From an uncultured Colwellia sp. (GTDB taxonomy: Bacteria > Pseudomonadota > Gammaproteobacteria > Enterobacterales > Alteromonadaceae): 7,078 nucleotides of DNA. This document shows, in pieces, positions 1-6,928 of this stretch. The stretch spans positions 1 through 7,078 of the forward strand of contig CAJWBY010000202.1 in NCBI GenBank assembly GCA_913020705.1, given 5' to 3'. Under the pieces are notes generated by a model, which saw only the letters and a list, made by a program, of their open reading frames with translations, was not told the DNA's origin and did not search any database. The stretch's first letter is position 1. Each line of letters starts with the position of its first letter. Both the position numbers and the translations under genes were made by a program.

Positions 1-564
1 AAACCGTTTGAGGGTGAGTGGGAAGGTAAGAAGCTAGGTGATATTAGTTATATAACAACAGGGAGTTCAAATAGAGAAGATTCAACATTAGTTGGTGAGT
101 ATGCTTTTTTTGATCGTTCAGAAGATATTCGTACAAGCAGCCGTTATCTATTTGACTCTGAAGCTTTGATTGTTCCAGGTGAAGGACAAGATTTTGTGCC
201 TAAGTACTTTCATGGAAAATTTGATCTTCACCAACGAGCATACGCAATCATGGAGTTTAAAAGCTCTATAGGTAAATTTCTTTTTTATTATATTGGATAT
301 TACCGCCACTATTTTTTATCTCAGGCTGTTGGTAGTACAGTTAAGTCTTTAAGGCTCCCAATGTTTCAAAAAATGCCTGTTAAATTACCCTCTGAATTAG
401 AGCAACAAAAAATAGCATCAGTACTAACCAACGCGGACAAAGAAATCGAATTACTAGAACAACAATTTGCCGATCTGAAACAAGAGAAAAAAGCGTTAAT
501 GCAGCAGTTGCTAACAGGTAAGCGTAGAGTCAAAGTCGAACAAACGCATTTAAAGGCAAGTTAA
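1..564 (+). CDS. hsdS: Type I restriction-modification specificity subunit HsdS, 3' part (partial at the left edge)
   Basis: HsdS gives the type I enzyme its DNA sequence specificity, using two target-recognition domains (TRDs) joined by conserved helices, and it scaffolds HsdM and HsdR. The frame is open from base 1 to TAA at 562-564 (187 residues visible), so the start and the first TRD lie left of the window. The visible part begins with WEGKKLGDI, typical of the start of a TRD; residues 1 to about 125 are the second TRD, including GSTVKSLRLP just before the helical region. Residues 132-180 (ELEQQKIASVL, then a heptad-like Q/E/L/K stretch and LLTGKRRVKV) are the hallmark C-terminal conserved helix that packs in a coiled coil in HsdS proteins. 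A TTG at 166 could be mistaken for a start, but the protein clearly continues upstream of it. Its stop overlaps the next gene's ATG by one base. The recognition sequence cannot be deduced from this fragment. Confidence 0.95.
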   Translation, partial: KPFEGEWEGKKLGDISYITTGSSNREDSTLVGEYAFFDRSEDIRTSSRYLFDSEALIVPGEGQDFVPKYFHGKFDLHQRAYAIMEFKSSIGKFLFYYIGYYRHYFLSQAVGSTVKSLRLPMFQKMPVKLPSELEQQKIASVLTNADKEIELLEQQFADLKQEKKALMQQLLTGKRRVKVEQTHLKAS

Positions 565-1943
565 TGGAAATTAAAAAACTAACTTTACATAATGTAGGTC
601 GTTTTAATGCGTTAGAAATCCCGTTAGCCCCTTTTGGCAGTCATAATGGAAACGTAACCGTTTTGGTTGGTAATAATGGTTCGGGTAAAACATCCATTCT
701 AAAAGCATTAGCCACCTCATTAAGTTGGTTGTCTGCGAGGATTCAAAGCGAAACAGGCAAAGGAAGTCCAATATCTGAGCTTGTAGTAAAAAATGGTTCT
801 CCATCAGCGGCTATCGATATTGAGGTCTTTAACCATTGTGCTGGTGAGATTGAGAACGGTGATTTAGAGGCATATGATGAAAATTATTTCCTCTGGCGAA
901 TAGCTAAAGCTAAAAAAGGCCGTAAAGGCGTTCATAAAAGTGATTACTTTGGCGTAACGGCTCTTGCGGATTTTTATAGAGAAAAAATCACCCATTTTGA
1001 TAAATCCTCTTTGCCTCTAGTTGCATTTTACTCAGTTGAGCGAGTTGTCGTTGATATACCTTTGAAGATTCGAGGAAAACATACATTCCACCAACTTGAC
1101 GGCTATGACAAATCGTTAACCCAAGGTGTGGACTTTAGACGTTTCTTTGAATGGTTTAGAGAGCGTGAAGATACGGAGAATGAATCAGGATTATCTGACG
1201 AAGTATTAGGGCAACTGCGAAATGTATTAGGCAATGACCAAGAGACTTGGGCTAAACTTAGCCAGCTAAAAGCATCTAGCAAAGACAGGCAATTAACCGC
1301 CGTTCGTTCCGCTATTTATAAATTTATGCCTGATTTTTCAAACTTAAAAGTGAGACGTAAACCAAGACTGTACATGTCAATTGATAAAGGGGGTGAGTCA
1401 TTTGATGCAGCTCAACTGTCACAAGGTGAGAAATCATTAATGGCTTTAATTGGCGACATCGCTCGCCGCTTAGCTGTTATGAATCCTGAGCTTGAAAATC
1501 CTCTTAAAGGCGACGGTATTGTTTTAATTGATGAAGTTGATATGCATTTACACCCGAAATGGCAACGCACTTTGATTACGCAATTAACCAATACGTTTCC
1601 TAAATGCCAATTTGTTTTGACCACTCACTCGCCTTTAGTGATAAGCGATAGCGAAAACGTATTGACCTACCTTATTGGAAAAAATGAGCTAAAACCTTTA
1701 CCGTCCTTGTTCGGTTTAGACGCGAATACGGTATTACTTGAAATTATGGATACTGATATACGCAACTCAGAAATAAGTGAAATGTTAAGTGATTTACTCG
1801 ACTCAATACATGATTCAAAAATTGAAAATGCCCACACCCAATTAGAAAAATTAGCGCAAACTCTTCCCACTAATAATATTGAATTATCTAAAGCTAGGTT
1901 ATTACTTCGGAAGAAGGAGCTGAAAATTGCGAAAAATAACTAA
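564..1943 (+). CDS. ptuA: PtuA-like AAA/ABC-type ATPase of a Septu-like defence pair
   Basis: This 459-residue protein is a soluble ABC/OLD-like ATPase. Visible motifs: Walker A GNNGSGKT at residues 36-43, signature-like LSQGE at 285-289, Walker B IVLIDEVDMHLHP at 319-331 with catalytic-type D323/E324, and H-loop TTHSP around H355. The ATPase halves are split by a variable insertion (about 90-280), and a charged helical tail follows (about 390-459). This arrangement (AAA_21/AAA_15 type, 'DEVDMHLHP...THSP') occurs in PtuA, RloA and OLD proteins. The PtuA call rests mainly on the overlapping downstream HNH gene, since PtuA+PtuB is the Septu system, in which PtuA oligomerises and controls the PtuB nuclease during phage infection. 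The ATG at 564 overlaps the hsdS stop by one base and has AAAGG at 552-556, 7 bases upstream. All ATP-binding motifs are intact. Alternatives: an RloA-like R-linked ATPase, or an ATPase of another two-gene nuclease system. Confidence 0.75.
   Translation: MEIKKLTLHNVGRFNALEIPLAPFGSHNGNVTVLVGNNGSGKTSILKALATSLSWLSARIQSETGKGSPISELVVKNGSPSAAIDIEVFNHCAGEIENGDLEAYDENYFLWRIAKAKKGRKGVHKSDYFGVTALADFYREKITHFDKSSLPLVAFYSVERVVVDIPLKIRGKHTFHQLDGYDKSLTQGVDFRRFFEWFREREDTENESGLSDEVLGQLRNVLGNDQETWAKLSQLKASSKDRQLTAVRSAIYKFMPDFSNLKVRRKPRLYMSIDKGGESFDAAQLSQGEKSLMALIGDIARRLAVMNPELENPLKGDGIVLIDEVDMHLHPKWQRTLITQLTNTFPKCQFVLTTHSPLVISDSENVLTYLIGKNELKPLPSLFGLDANTVLLEIMDTDIRNSEISEMLSDLLDSIHDSKIENAHTQLEKLAQTLPTNNIELSKARLLLRKKELKIAKNN
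1914..1929 (+). promoter_or_regulatory. Strong Shine-Dalgarno that fixes a TTG start for ptuB
   Basis: AAGGAG at 1914-1919 lies inside the last codons of the upstream ATPase gene and is followed by a 7-base spacer and TTG at 1927-1929. An in-frame TGA at 1921-1923 rules out any start further upstream. The next in-frame ATG is near 2119, after the first Cys pair of the nuclease, which would destroy the domain. So TTG is the only sensible start. A near-perfect ribosome site paired with a weak start codon, overlapping the previous gene, suggests translational coupling with tuned output of the nuclease. Confidence 0.8.
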
Positions 1944-2562
1944 AAGAGTTGGCTTTGAGCCGCAAAGCCTTAGTCAATTTAAAAGGAATACCCCAAAAAG
2001 TAATTACCAAGATTTAACTAATGTTGAACGACAAGATATTCGAACAGAGTGTGTAACAGAACAACATTTTTTATGTGCATATTGCTCAAAGCAAATAACG
2101 GGAACTAATACAGATTCGATGAATGAACACGTTGAAGCAAGACACGTTGCGCCTAATCGCAGCCTTGATTTTACAAATATAGTTGCGAGTTGCAGAACCC
2201 CTAGGCAATGCGATGATTCTCATGGTTCACGCCCACTACCTTTAACGCCTTTTATGAGTGAATGCGAAACTGAATTACAATTTAAGTTAAGCGGAAAGGT
2301 GGTCGGCCTCAGCGAAAGAGCGAAGGAAACGATAAGAGTATTAAATTTGGGGGATACCTTAGAAAATAACCGCTCTCTTATAGAACAGCGAAAGCAATTA
2401 ACCGAGTCTTTACTTTGGGTTAATGGTATAGATCCAAGTGAAGGACTCGAAGATGATGAGCTTATTGAGTTAGTTTTAAGTGAAATGACAACCCCCAAAA
2501 ATGGGAAACTAGAGGCGTATGCACCTGTACTGGTGAACATACTGAAACAATGGATTGATTAA
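1927..2562 (+). CDS. ptuB: PtuB-like HNH nuclease (TIGR02646-type) of a Septu-like defence pair
   Basis: This 211-residue protein has the layout of small HNH (beta-beta-alpha-metal) nucleases of the TIGR02646/PtuB type. It has a CAYC knuckle (C50, C53), then EHVEARHVAP with candidate catalytic histidines H68 and H73, then LDFTNIVASC with the HNH asparagine N84 and C89, and finally CDDSHG (C95-G100), matching the 'C-D-x-x-x-G' ending of the motif in this family. The four cysteines probably bind a structural zinc. The C-terminal half (about 105-211) is mostly helical by composition, with no motif I recognise. In Septu, PtuB is the DNA-cutting effector held by PtuA. The gene starts with TTG inside the end of the ATPase gene (17-base overlap) and ends in TAATG shared with hsdR. 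Length fits the family (roughly 200-250 residues). Which histidine is the general base is inferred from motif order, not from an alignment. Confidence 0.77.
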   Translation: MRKITKRVGFEPQSLSQFKRNTPKSNYQDLTNVERQDIRTECVTEQHFLCAYCSKQITGTNTDSMNEHVEARHVAPNRSLDFTNIVASCRTPRQCDDSHGSRPLPLTPFMSECETELQFKLSGKVVGLSERAKETIRVLNLGDTLENNRSLIEQRKQLTESLLWVNGIDPSEGLEDDELIELVLSEMTTPKNGKLEAYAPVLVNILKQWID

Positions 2563-5500
2563 TGTTATATGAAAATAATACAACCCCCGACTTCAAAGAA
2601 GAATTTAGTTCTAAAATCCCCGCATTAACACTGCTTAGTAACTTAGGTTACACCTTTATCCCACCCAGTGAATGTGAAGCCTTGCGTGGCAACAGTTTAG
2701 CGGCAGATAAAAAAAGCACTCACCAAGTGTTGTTAATGCCAATCATGCGTGAGTTTTTAGCTAAACAAACTTTTCCTTTTGCAGGTAAACAACACAAGCT
2801 TACTGATGCGGCGATTGATAAAGTGATGCATGAGTTAAATCCTGCCATGAATTTAGGGCTTAAAGCCGCTAATGAAAAGCTCTACAACGCCATGATGTAT
2901 GGCGTGAGTGTCACCGAGTTTGTTGAGGGTAAAAAAGCCTCGCCCACTATTCAGCTTATAGATTGGCACACTATCGAAAACAACCAATTCCATTTTACCG
3001 AAGAGCTAGTAGTACAAAATGCTGAAGGCACAGGCAACCGTATTCCTGATATTGTGTGTTTTGTCAATGGCTTACCTTTAGTGGTGATTGAGGCAAAACG
3101 CCCTGATTCGAATAAAGAAGGTAAATCGACCAATGCCGAGGCAATTTCTCAGCAAATTCGTAATCAAGGGCAACAAGAAATCCCTCATTTGTTTGCTTAT
3201 AGCCAGTTACTTTTGTCGGTAAACGGACACGAAGGTTTATATGCTACCTGCGGCACCCCTGAAAAATTCTGGGCAAAGTGGAAAGAAGAGTTAATACCTG
3301 AAGCGGAATTTATACGCTTAAAAAATCGTAAGCTTGACGATAAACAGCTTAACAGTTTGTTCAATCATCGACCTGCTTGTGCGAAAGATAATTACTTATC
3401 ATTAATAGCTGCTGGTGATTTAACCGTTACCGACCAAGATAGACTGATTATCAGTTTATTACGCCCTGAGCGGTTACTTGAAATGACTCGCTTATTTACT
3501 TTATTTGATAAAAAGGCAGGAAAAATTGTTGCCCGTTATCAGCAAGTTTTTGGCATTAAAGCCTTAGTTGAGCGTATTAATACCTTTGATGCGACAGGTA
3601 GCCGTGAAGGCGGTGTTATTTGGCATACAACGGGCAGTGGTAAGTCGTTTACTATGGTGTTTTTATCCAAAGCCCTTGTTTGGTTGGAAGAACTATCACA
3701 AGTGCGTGTCATCATCGTAACTGACCGAGTTGATTTAGAAGATCAACTTAGCCGCACCTTTGCCTCGGGTGGTGTACTGACTGACAGAGATAAAAAAGAC
3801 GCTATGGCAACATCAGGCAAGCGTTTAGCCGAGCAAATTGGTCAAGGTAATGAACGCGTTATTTTTTCAATTATTAATAAGTTTGGTTCTGCCATTAATC
3901 AAAAGGAATGTTTTAACGATAGTCCCAATATTATTGTCTTAGTGGATGAAGGCCATCGTAGCCAAAATGGTGAAAATAATATTCGCATGCAGCAAACTTT
4001 GCCCAAAGCCGCTTTTATTGCATTCACAGGTACGCCACTGTTAAAAGATGATAAGACTGAAAATAAGTTCGGTAAGATTATTCACTCGTACACCATGCAA
4101 CAGGCTGTTGAAGATAAAACCGTCACCCCTTTGTTGTACGAAGAGCGTATTCCTGAGTTAAACGTGAATGACAAAGCCATTGATGCTTGGTTTGAACGCA
4201 GCACCCGTAAACTAAGCGATAAACAGCGCACTGACTTGAAAAGAAAGTTTTCACAAAAGGGGCAAATTTATCAAACGGAAGGCCGAATTGATTTGATTGC
4301 TTATGATATTTCTGATCACTTTCACAATTTTAAACAACAAGGTCTAAAAGGCCAATTAGCCTGTGATTCTAAGGCCTCGGCTATTCGCTATAAGATGGCG
4401 TTAGATAAAATAGGCTCTGTGACCTCTGTTGTTGCAATGTCAGCGCCTGATACCCGTGAAGGTCATGATGTTGTTGATCAAGACAGTAAAGACATCGTTC
4501 AAAACTGGTGGAAAGGTAACGTTGCACAAACCTACGGGGGCGATGAAAAAGCTTACACTAAAGCCATTATAGAAGATTTTAGTCGTGATGAAGGGCCTGA
4601 CATCATGATTGTTGTCGATAAGCTTTTAACGGGCTTTGACGAGCCTAAAAACACGGTGCTTTATATCGATAAACCGCTGAAAGAGCATAACCTGATACAA
4701 GCCATTGCTCGCGTAAATCGTTTACATAGTAAGAAGCAGTTTGGTTACTTGATTGATTACCGTGGCATATTGAAAGAACTCGATACCACCATTGAAAAAT
4801 ATCAAGACTTAGCTGAACGTACCCAAGGTGGCTTTGATATAGACGATCTAAAAGGTTTGTATAACCGCATGGATACCGAATATAAAAAGTTGTCAGGTTT
4901 ACATAATGATTTGTGGGCTATTTTTGCGAGTGTGAAAAACAAACAAGATGGCCCTGCATTAAGACAAGCATTAGCCCCAAAAGTACAGGATGTAGGCGGT
5001 AAGCTGGTTGATACCAATCTTAAAAAACGTGATGATTTTTATGTTGCCCTGACTACTTTTTCAAACTGCCTTAAGGTCGCTTTACAGTCTGCTAGCTACT
5101 TTGAAGATAGGTCCTTCGATAATAAGCGTGATTTATATAAACGTGACTTAAAAGCTTTTGTGGATTTGCGTAAACAGGTGCGTGAAGATGCCAATGAAAC
5201 CATTAATTACGATGAATACGCTGAAGATATCCGTAGCTTATTAGATAAGCATATTGCAGGTATTGAAGTGAAGGAGCCTGACGGCACTTACTTGGTTGGC
5301 AACTTAGGTAAAAATGTTAAGCATCAAGATTTGAGTGATGATGAAGCGCGTAACCAAACAGATAAAATTACAGGTCGCATTACCAAAATGATTGAACAAG
5401 ATCTTGCGGATGATCCTTATGCACAAGAATATTTTTCCAATTTATTAAAAAAAGCGATTGCTGATACTAAAGCGATGTTTGATGCGCCCGTTAAACAATA

Positions 5501-5858
5501 TATTCTGTTTGCACAATTTGAACAGGATGTTAAAAAACGTAAAGTCGCGGGAATGCCTCCTGCTTTTGCGGATAATAAACATGCACAGGCTTATTTTGGT
5601 TTGTTTAAGCATTTATTCGATGCTGCGTTACTCGATACGGCTGAATTAGGTGATGAAAAGCTGACTCAATACGCTTTTGCTATTGATGAGATCGTTAAAA
5701 CGTCGGTAGCCGAATATTCAATCAATCCTGCGGAAATCGAAAACACGATTAGCATGAAGTTATTACCGATGTTATTTGGTGATTTAGGTATAGAAAAAGC
5801 ACAGCGCTTTATTCAAGAAGTATTACAGATCACGCGCTTAGGTCTTGCTCGCGCATGA
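2562..5858 (+). CDS. hsdR: Type I restriction enzyme R subunit HsdR (endonuclease/translocase)
   Basis: HsdR is the motor and nuclease of the type I enzyme: on unmethylated sites it translocates DNA using ATP and cuts far from the site. The 1098-residue product is full length for the family (about 1000-1100). Residues about 1-250 form the HSDR_N nuclease domain, with a PD-(D/E)xK core at PD163 and IEAKR (E177, K179). The superfamily 2 motor follows: motif I TTGSGKS at 356-362, motif Ia near VIIVTDRVD, motif II DEGH at 462-465, motif III FTGTP at 488-492, motif V LLTGFDEP at 688-695 and motif VI QAIARVNR at 713-720. The remaining 370 or so residues are the helical C-terminal region that docks on HsdM/HsdS. 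No key residue is missing. The ATG shares one base with the ptuB stop; only a weak GGA at 2552-2554 precedes it, so translation probably depends on coupling. The stop overlaps the peptidase gene. Confidence 0.98.
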   Translation: MLYENNTTPDFKEEFSSKIPALTLLSNLGYTFIPPSECEALRGNSLAADKKSTHQVLLMPIMREFLAKQTFPFAGKQHKLTDAAIDKVMHELNPAMNLGLKAANEKLYNAMMYGVSVTEFVEGKKASPTIQLIDWHTIENNQFHFTEELVVQNAEGTGNRIPDIVCFVNGLPLVVIEAKRPDSNKEGKSTNAEAISQQIRNQGQQEIPHLFAYSQLLLSVNGHEGLYATCGTPEKFWAKWKEELIPEAEFIRLKNRKLDDKQLNSLFNHRPACAKDNYLSLIAAGDLTVTDQDRLIISLLRPERLLEMTRLFTLFDKKAGKIVARYQQVFGIKALVERINTFDATGSREGGVIWHTTGSGKSFTMVFLSKALVWLEELSQVRVIIVTDRVDLEDQLSRTFASGGVLTDRDKKDAMATSGKRLAEQIGQGNERVIFSIINKFGSAINQKECFNDSPNIIVLVDEGHRSQNGENNIRMQQTLPKAAFIAFTGTPLLKDDKTENKFGKIIHSYTMQQAVEDKTVTPLLYEERIPELNVNDKAIDAWFERSTRKLSDKQRTDLKRKFSQKGQIYQTEGRIDLIAYDISDHFHNFKQQGLKGQLACDSKASAIRYKMALDKIGSVTSVVAMSAPDTREGHDVVDQDSKDIVQNWWKGNVAQTYGGDEKAYTKAIIEDFSRDEGPDIMIVVDKLLTGFDEPKNTVLYIDKPLKEHNLIQAIARVNRLHSKKQFGYLIDYRGILKELDTTIEKYQDLAERTQGGFDIDDLKGLYNRMDTEYKKLSGLHNDLWAIFASVKNKQDGPALRQALAPKVQDVGGKLVDTNLKKRDDFYVALTTFSNCLKVALQSASYFEDRSFDNKRDLYKRDLKAFVDLRKQVREDANETINYDEYAEDIRSLLDKHIAGIEVKEPDGTYLVGNLGKNVKHQDLSDDEARNQTDKITGRITKMIEQDLADDPYAQEYFSNLLKKAIADTKAMFDAPVKQYILFAQFEQDVKKRKVAGMPPAFADNKHAQAYFGLFKHLFDAALLDTAELGDEKLTQYAFAIDEIVKTSVAEYSINPAEIENTISMKLLPMLFGDLGIEKAQRFIQEVLQITRLGLARA

Positions 5859-6649
5859 GAAAAGAAGTAGTAGCAACGCCAGAATGTGGATTATTTGTGT
5901 ATGGCGATGAAGTCATTCATTATGATGTTTTACGTCAAACAGCGGCTATAAAATCGCCTGAACTTGATAATAATTCAAAAAAATCTCGTCAAGTAACGAT
6001 TAAAGTCCACCCCGATCAGCGCGTTGTCGCCACTGTACCTATTGATGCGACCAGTGAAGCGATTCAAACCGCCATCGTTAAACAAGCCCGTTGGGTTTGG
6101 CAACATATTATCGCATTTCGTTCTCTGCATGATCATGTCTTACCCCGTCACTATGTTAGTGGTGAAACACAGTTTTATCTTGGCCGTAGATACATGTTAA
6201 AAGTAAGCATTGACACTAACGCCAGCCTTAACGTGAAATTACTGCGGGGTAAATTATCGGTGGTACTGCGCTCTGAAGAAAAAAAGATTCCAATGGTAAA
6301 GGCGCTCGTTAACGAGTGGTATCAACACCGAGCGCAGATCATATTCCAAGAACAATTAAATAAAGCCTTACCCAAAACCACATGGGTATCAGGCAGACCT
6401 TCATTGCGTATTTTAACCATGAAAAAACAATGGGGAAGCTGTTCACCTAAAGGCGATTTACTACTTAATCCACACCTAGTCAAAGCCCCAAAAGAGTGCA
6501 TTGAATACGTTATCCTGCATGAGCTTTGCCATATTGCCGAACATAACCACAGTGAGCGATTTTGGCACTTATTAACTCAAGTGATGCCTAATTGGAAAGT
6601 AGTTAAAGGTAAATTGGATGCTATGGCGGAGTTATATTTGAATGAATAG
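5855..6649 (+). CDS. YgjP/DUF45-type zinc metallopeptidase linked to hsdR
   Basis: This 264-residue protein belongs to the YgjP-like (DUF45, PF01863; related to SprT/M48 'WLM-like') metallopeptidases. The zinc site is HELCH (H222, E223, H226) with a third ligand, probably H232, in the family ending NHSERFW (231-237). Just before it is the family block KKQWGSCSPKG with W193 and C196, followed by LLLNPHLVKAP. The N-terminal half carries the usual YVSGETQFYLGRRY block at about 105-118. No signal peptide or membrane segment is apparent, so it should be cytoplasmic. The ATG overlaps the hsdR TGA by 4 bases (ATGA), with only a distant AGG (5840-5842), so its translation is probably coupled to hsdR. 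YgjP-like genes are often seen directly after type I hsdR genes. The substrate is unknown; proteolytic turnover of a restriction subunit is only a guess. E. coli YgjP has also been annotated as a UTP pyrophosphatase, which the HExxH motif does not support. Confidence 0.93.
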   Translation: MRKEVVATPECGLFVYGDEVIHYDVLRQTAAIKSPELDNNSKKSRQVTIKVHPDQRVVATVPIDATSEAIQTAIVKQARWVWQHIIAFRSLHDHVLPRHYVSGETQFYLGRRYMLKVSIDTNASLNVKLLRGKLSVVLRSEEKKIPMVKALVNEWYQHRAQIIFQEQLNKALPKTTWVSGRPSLRILTMKKQWGSCSPKGDLLLNPHLVKAPKECIEYVILHELCHIAEHNHSERFWHLLTQVMPNWKVVKGKLDAMAELYLNE

Positions 6650-6711
6650 GCTTTAGTAGTGCAGAATTATTTAGAGATCCCAAAGGCAGTTACCACCCCC
6701 TATGCATAGAA

Positions 6712-6863
6712 CCTAATACCAATTCCAATATATTTATACTAGAGCTGAGAAGCCGTCATTCCTGCAGGTTCTTAGCAGGAATCTATGTGTGTCAATGGAT
6801 TCCCGATTAAAGATTTCGGGAATGATGACTATTGCAGTTATTATTTATTGGGATTGGTATAGG
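6712..6863. mobile_element. MITE-like element with terminal inverted repeats
   Basis: The ends are imperfect inverted repeats. The left arm, 6712-6730, reads CCTAATACCAATTCCAATA. The right arm, 6846-6863, reads TATTGGGATTGGTATAGG. Its reverse complement matches the left arm with one substitution and one single-base gap. The element is about 152 bases long, AT-rich and has no coding capacity, which is the profile of a non-autonomous miniature element. I recall very similar ends (ATACCAAT.CCAATAA) as dispersed repeats in marine gammaproteobacteria, but cannot assign an IS family. A target-site duplication is not clear; a TA dinucleotide at the borders is possible. It contains a second, nested palindromic repeat. 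Confidence 0.7.
6755..6829. repeat. Nested double-hairpin palindromic repeat (GTCATTCC...GGAATGATGAC)
   Basis: Two perfect 8-base stems with 9-base loops sit side by side: ATTCCTGC (6758-6765) with GCAGGAAT (6775-6782), and ATTCCCGA (6799-6806) with TCGGGAAT (6816-6823). The outer ends also pair, GTCAT (6755-6759) with ATGAC (6825-6829), as do GGAATC (6778-6783) and GATTCC (6798-6803), so the whole unit can form one long or two short hairpins. The layout 'GTCATTCC[C/T]GC ... GGAATC ... GGATTCCCG ... CGGGAATGA' resembles dispersed intergenic repeats common in gammaproteobacteria. No T-run follows either stem, so it is not a typical intrinsic terminator, although it could stop or stabilise convergent transcripts. 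Confidence 0.7.
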
Positions 6864-6928
6864 CTTGCATGTTAAGTACGAAATATACGTACAGGATAGG
6901 CAAGACTTTTTAGCAGAGCAACTCTCGT

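Larger units (their letters stand above)
6650..6928. other. Non-coding region between the defence operon and a convergent gene
   Basis: I see no credible reading frame here. The first 60 bases hold a perfect 10-base palindrome, CTATGCATAG at 6700-6709, but no hairpin followed by a T-run, so no clear intrinsic terminator for the operon. The middle is occupied by the MITE-like element at 6712-6863. The last stretch (6864-6928) has only a short inverted repeat, GTACG (6876-6880) and CGTAC (6888-6892), of doubtful meaning. Both flanking genes point into this region. Confidence 0.7.

Noticed and set aside
166..564. A separate short 132-residue specificity-like gene starting at TTG 166
   Set aside because: The same frame is open to base 1 and codes for typical HsdS sequence (WEGKKLGDI), so this is simply the 3' part of a longer hsdS.
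604..1870. Three minus-strand open frames of 66-70 codons (604-804, 1412-1624, 1667-1870)
   Set aside because: They are antisense shadows of the ATPase gene, overlapping its Walker and signature motifs, with no independent coding evidence.
2220..2540. Minus-strand open frame of 106 codons
   Set aside because: It lies antisense to the HNH nuclease gene, is serine-rich and low in complexity, has no ribosome site of note, and the + strand frame carries clear family motifs.
564..2562. Possible retron with PtuAB effectors (Ec78-like)
   Set aside because: No reverse transcriptase and no msr/msd-like structured RNA is present; the pair is packed directly between hsdS and hsdR.
5458..5649. Plus-strand open frame of 63 codons inside hsdR
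   Set aside because: It is out of frame within the conserved C-terminal part of HsdR, which is intact, and has no recognisable domain.
6755..6829. Rho-independent terminator or CRISPR-like repeat
   Set aside because: The stems lack a downstream T-run on either strand, and there are only two unequal inverted units with no spaced direct repeats.
6876..6892. Operator-like inverted repeat GTACG-N7-CGTAC
   Set aside because: Five-base arms are expected by chance, and the site lies between convergent 3' ends where an operator would have no promoter to act on.
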